Both the position numbers and the translations under genes were made by a program. From the NCBI GenBank assembly GCA_903898855.1, contig CAIUHB010000167.1, positions 1 to 9,128 on the forward strand: a stretch of DNA of 9,128 nt. Reading direction: 5' to 3'. The notes beneath the pieces were generated by a model. That model was not told where the DNA came from, did not search any database, and saw nothing but the letters and a program-made list of their open reading frames with translations. Positions 6,511 to 9,128 of this stretch are shown here, in pieces. Origin of the DNA: an uncultured Actinomycetes bacterium (GTDB lineage Bacteria > Actinomycetota > Actinomycetes > Nanopelagicales > Nanopelagicaceae). Each line of letters opens with the position of its first letter. Position 1 is the first letter of the stretch.

Positions 6511-7611
6511 TTAACGCTTTCCAGATCTTGTCGTAACAGTTGCGACTCCAGCACTTACGGTTTGTACTGTCGATGGAGATGCCGTTGGTGAGATTGTTGC
6601 GGTAATTTGAATTGGTCCATGCACTGCTGGTCTATATGCGCATGTAGCCGTATAAGTTGTACCTGATCCAGTGGAGCGAAGTGCCTTGCAGCCAGGAATC
6701 GCTTTACCATTTGCTAGAAATGTAACTCTGCTTGCTTGAATAGATGTGACTATTAAAGTTGTTGCGGTTCGAAAAATAGTTGAGGCGGACTTTCCAGTGG
6801 TGAAATCGCCAGCTGCTGCGCTAAATCGCACAAGAACAATTCCAGATCCACCCGCTCCGCCAGAACTGGAACTTGAAGCAGATGCGCCACCGCCACCACC
6901 AGTGCCGTTAATTCCAGGACTTCCTGCTTCAGTGCTGCTCGCACCTTTACCGCCGCCACCTAGTGAAGCCGGGCCACCATTCGGTGCAGCACCACCCCAG
7001 CCACCGCCACCGCCACCACCACCAAAATAAACGGTAGAGCCAAAGATGGTGGATGGGTAACCGTCATCTCCAGCTAGTCCATTTGTTCCACTTGAGCCGT
7101 TCCAGGATGAACCTTTTCCACCTACGCCATAAGGTGGCGTAACTGATCCGGCACCAGGAACGTTTCCAGTTCCACTTGTGTAATTAGGGCCGGCGGCACC
7201 ACCGGGAGCGATAACTCCCGCGAAAGATGAAGCGCTTCCAGTGTCTAGCGCTGCAGGTGGATTACCAAGAGCGGCACCACCGTTGCCACCAATGCCAACA
7301 GTTATCGTGACGACTCCTGCAACTGACTTATTTGTTTGGTAGATAACGCCGCCACCGCCTCCTCCACCGCCGGAATCAAAACCGCCACCACCACCTCCGC
7401 CAACAATCAATACATCAACAGCAGTAACGCCGATTGGGACAGTCCAATCACACGTGGTTGTGGCAGTGAACGATTCAATAAAATATCCAGCGGAGGTAAC
7501 TGTCGTTGATGAAGGCGTACATGAAGGATTGACGGCTACTGAATTACTTGTAAAGAAAATTGGAATTAAAAGTGAGGCCAGGAATGTGAATATGAGGCCT
7601 CTGCTTTTCAT
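6511..7611 (-). CDS. Secreted glycine-rich repeat protein with C-terminal Ig-like domain
   Basis: 366 residues, function unknown. A signal peptide occupies about 1-27 (MKSR, hydrophobic core, SVAV). Residues 41-69 carry the opening of a known glycine-rich domain family: a beta strand, Cys54, then WTVPIGVTAVDVLIVGGGG. The body (70-255) is made of glycine runs, including G71-G77, G81-G88 and G197-G204, broken by short strands such as VVTITVGIGGNGG. It closes with GGSGIVLVRF (254-263), the usual end motif of such domains in secreted or cell-surface proteins. Residues about 275-358 look like a bacterial Ig-like domain with a likely disulfide (Cys308/Cys324) and end in a basic RSGKR tail. No anchor or sorting motif is seen. 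It lies 38 bases downstream of the SOUL gene on the same strand but has its own -10-like site and is convergent to the permease gene (11-base gap). A structural or adhesive surface role is inferred. Confidence 0.82.
   Translation of the reverse strand: MKSRGLIFTFLASLLIPIFFTSNSVAVNPSCTPSSTTVTSAGYFIESFTATTTCDWTVPIGVTAVDVLIVGGGGGGGFDSGGGGGGGGVIYQTNKSVAGVVTITVGIGGNGGAALGNPPAALDTGSASSFAGVIAPGGAAGPNYTSGTGNVPGAGSVTPPYGVGGKGSSWNGSSGTNGLAGDDGYPSTIFGSTVYFGGGGGGGGWGGAAPNGGPASLGGGGKGASSTEAGSPGINGTGGGGGASASSSSSGGAGGSGIVLVRFSAAAGDFTTGKSASTIFRTATTLIVTSIQASRVTFLANGKAIPGCKALRSTGSGTTYTATCAYRPAVHGPIQITATISPTASPSTVQTVSAGVATVTTRSGKR
7000..7023 (-). repeat. Imperfect GGN trinucleotide run (poly-glycine tract)
   Basis: Eight consecutive GGN codons on the minus strand, seen as a CCA/CCG run on the plus strand, code for residues 197-204 of the glycine-rich protein. 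Similar shorter tracts lie at about 7348-7372 and 7382-7402. Such runs could change length by slippage in whole codons without breaking the frame. Confidence 0.7.
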
Positions 7612-7620
7612 AAGGAATAG

Positions 7621-7626
7621 ATTGTA
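7621..7626 (-). promoter_or_regulatory. Putative -10 element of the glycine-rich protein gene
   Basis: On the minus strand TACAAT (five of six matches to TATAAT) lies nine bases before the ATG at 7611, in the 38-base gap after the SOUL gene. No Shine-Dalgarno sequence precedes the start and no good -35 is seen at 17 bases. This suggests the gene can be transcribed separately, from a very short leader or none. Confidence 0.42.
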
Positions 7627-7649
7627 ACCCAGTGAAAATAGGCTCTTCT

Positions 7650-8168
7650 TTAAGCCAGCGGAATGACTACTTCGTTGTAATGCAGGAAGCCCGGCTTAAA
7701 TGGGGGATCAAAGCGGCAAATTCGAACCTCCTCGCTCAAGGCAATTCCTTCACGCTTAGCCAATGAGCGCAGCTCCTCCTCTTTCTTCTGCCAAAGCTCT
7801 TTCGACCCACGACCTCGGAAACTCAAAGCCAGGCACTTCTCTTGTGATATTTCCCGAAGCACGACCGAGGAGTTATTGGGATCTGGCATATCTTGGCGAG
7901 TAGAGCCAGCAGGCATCACAAAAGAGATATGCCACTTCGTTGAATCCAGACTCTCTGACGTTGCCGCGATAACTGGAGCCGTCATAGCAATCTTGGTTGA
8001 AGTGCTATTTCCCTTGGCGATGTAGTTGAAGAGGGTTCCAAATGCTCGATTTGAGGCGGAGTCATATTCAGAGTTAATCGTAACTTCGGCGAGAACGCAG
8101 GGTTCGTATTCACGAAGCTGGAAAGAGCCATAATCATTAAGGAGCGTGAACTTCTGACGTTGGGTCAT
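7650..8168 (-). CDS. SOUL family (heme-binding-like) protein
   Basis: 172 residues, no signal peptide or membrane helix, so cytoplasmic. The whole length matches the SOUL/p22HBP family: FQLREYEPCVLAEV (16-29) at the first strand, RAFGTLFNYIAKGN (41-54), the family hallmark KIAMTAPV (59-66), FVMP (83-86), and PPFKPGFLHYNEV (155-167) near the end. Typical bacterial members have this size, so it is complete. Some SOUL proteins bind heme or tetrapyrroles, but the histidine used by some vertebrate members is not generally conserved; only His80 and His163 occur here, so heme binding is not assured. An AGGAG at 8173-8177, four bases before the ATG, supports the start. It is divergent from an ABC ATPase gene across a 90-bp gap that holds inverted repeats. 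The biological role in bacteria is unclear. Confidence 0.9.
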   Translation of the reverse strand: MTQRQKFTLLNDYGSFQLREYEPCVLAEVTINSEYDSASNRAFGTLFNYIAKGNSTSTKIAMTAPVIAATSESLDSTKWHISFVMPAGSTRQDMPDPNNSSVVLREISQEKCLALSFRGRGSKELWQKKEEELRSLAKREGIALSEEVRICRFDPPFKPGFLHYNEVVIPLA

Positions 8169-8172
8169 GAGA

Positions 8173-8177
8173 CTCCT
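8173..8177 (-). promoter_or_regulatory. Shine-Dalgarno sequence for the SOUL gene
   Basis: AGGAG on the minus strand within a longer AAGAGGAG, four bases before the ATG at 8168. The spacing is slightly short but acceptable and fixes the start choice, since no other in-frame ATG is near. Confidence 0.65.
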
Positions 8178-8198
8178 CTTTAAATGTGGCTATTGGTT

Positions 8199-8228
8199 TT
8201 TAGGGTACTCCCTTAAAGTAAGGACTAC
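8199..8228. promoter_or_regulatory. Overlapping inverted repeats, possible operator between divergent genes
   Basis: Two dyads overlap in the 90-bp gap. TTTAGGG (8199-8205) faces CCCTTAAA (8210-8217) across four bases, with one unpaired base. CCTTA (8211-8215) faces TAAGG (8219-8223) across three bases, and the symmetry extends outward imperfectly as GTACTC against GACTAC, to 8205 and 8228. They sit upstream of both the SOUL gene and the ABC ATPase gene, where a regulator could act on either. No regulator gene is visible in the window and no bound protein can be named. Confidence 0.35.
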
Positions 8229-8246
8229 TACTTGAAAATGATGCAA

Positions 8247-8252
8247 TAAGAT
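8247..8252 (+). promoter_or_regulatory. Putative -10 element of the right-hand ABC ATPase gene
   Basis: TAAGAT lies six bases before the ATG at 8259 and matches TATAAT at four of six positions. There is no Shine-Dalgarno sequence before this ATG. The hexamer-to-start distance equals that of two other starts in the window, which fits a leaderless transcript. Confidence 0.35.
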
Positions 8253-8258
8253 GGCCTA

Positions 8259-9128
<870 letters not shown>

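Noticed and set aside
6746..7030. A plus-strand open frame rich in proline
   Set aside because: It is the complement of the glycine-rich codons: GGN runs read as CCN on the other strand. It has no ribosome site and no recognisable domain.
8232..8237. TTGAAA as a -35 element for the ABC ATPase gene
   Set aside because: At 17 bases spacing the -10 would overlap the start codon, and the spacing to TAAGAT at 8247 is only nine bases. Probably chance.

Overview
The window looks like chromosomal DNA from a member of the Actinomycetota with moderate GC content (near 50% by eye). The freshwater small-genome groups (Nanopelagicales/acI or Luna-type Microbacteriaceae) are a good fit, but this placement is inference. 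The support is an actinobacterial-type FprA ferredoxin-NADP reductase, very tight gene packing, several starts with a TAnnnT -10-like hexamer 6 to 9 nt upstream and no Shine-Dalgarno (leaderless style), and secreted proteins with Ala-X-Ala signal peptides and Ig-like or FN3 domains. No insertion sequence, CRISPR array, phage gene or other mobile element is visible.

Layout from left to right: (1) the 3' end of a ferredoxin-NADP reductase gene, 1-465, +; (2) a complete tRNA-Arg(ACG), 513-588, +; (3) a secreted protein with two Cys-pair repeats, an FN3-like domain and a C-terminal Lcl/DUF1566-like domain, 609-1997, +; (4) convergent to it, a secreted copper type II monooxygenase of the PHM/DBH family with all six expected copper ligands, 2010-3125, -; (5) divergent from that across a 62-bp gap, an operon of two genes, 3188-6499, +. 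The first operon gene encodes an exported alpha/beta hydrolase with a jelly-roll domain and one transmembrane helix, fused to a cytoplasmic ABC ATPase. The second encodes a six-helix ABC-2 permease; (6) convergent to the operon, a glycine-rich secreted protein with a C-terminal Ig-like domain, 6511-7611, -; (7) a SOUL-family protein, 7650-8168, -; (8) divergent from it, a DrrA/NodI-type ABC ATPase cut by the window end, 8259-9128, +.

How they may work together: the hydrolase-ATPase fusion and the downstream permease have all the parts of one membrane machine, with a Ser-Asp-His hydrolase outside, an ATPase inside and a separate membrane channel. This is the most unusual arrangement here. The PHM-like oxidase shares the divergent control region with that operon and also acts outside the membrane, so a link in modifying or exporting a peptide- or ester-like compound is possible, but adjacency is the only evidence. 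The remaining genes look like independent envelope or housekeeping functions. No gap between genes exceeds 100 bases.
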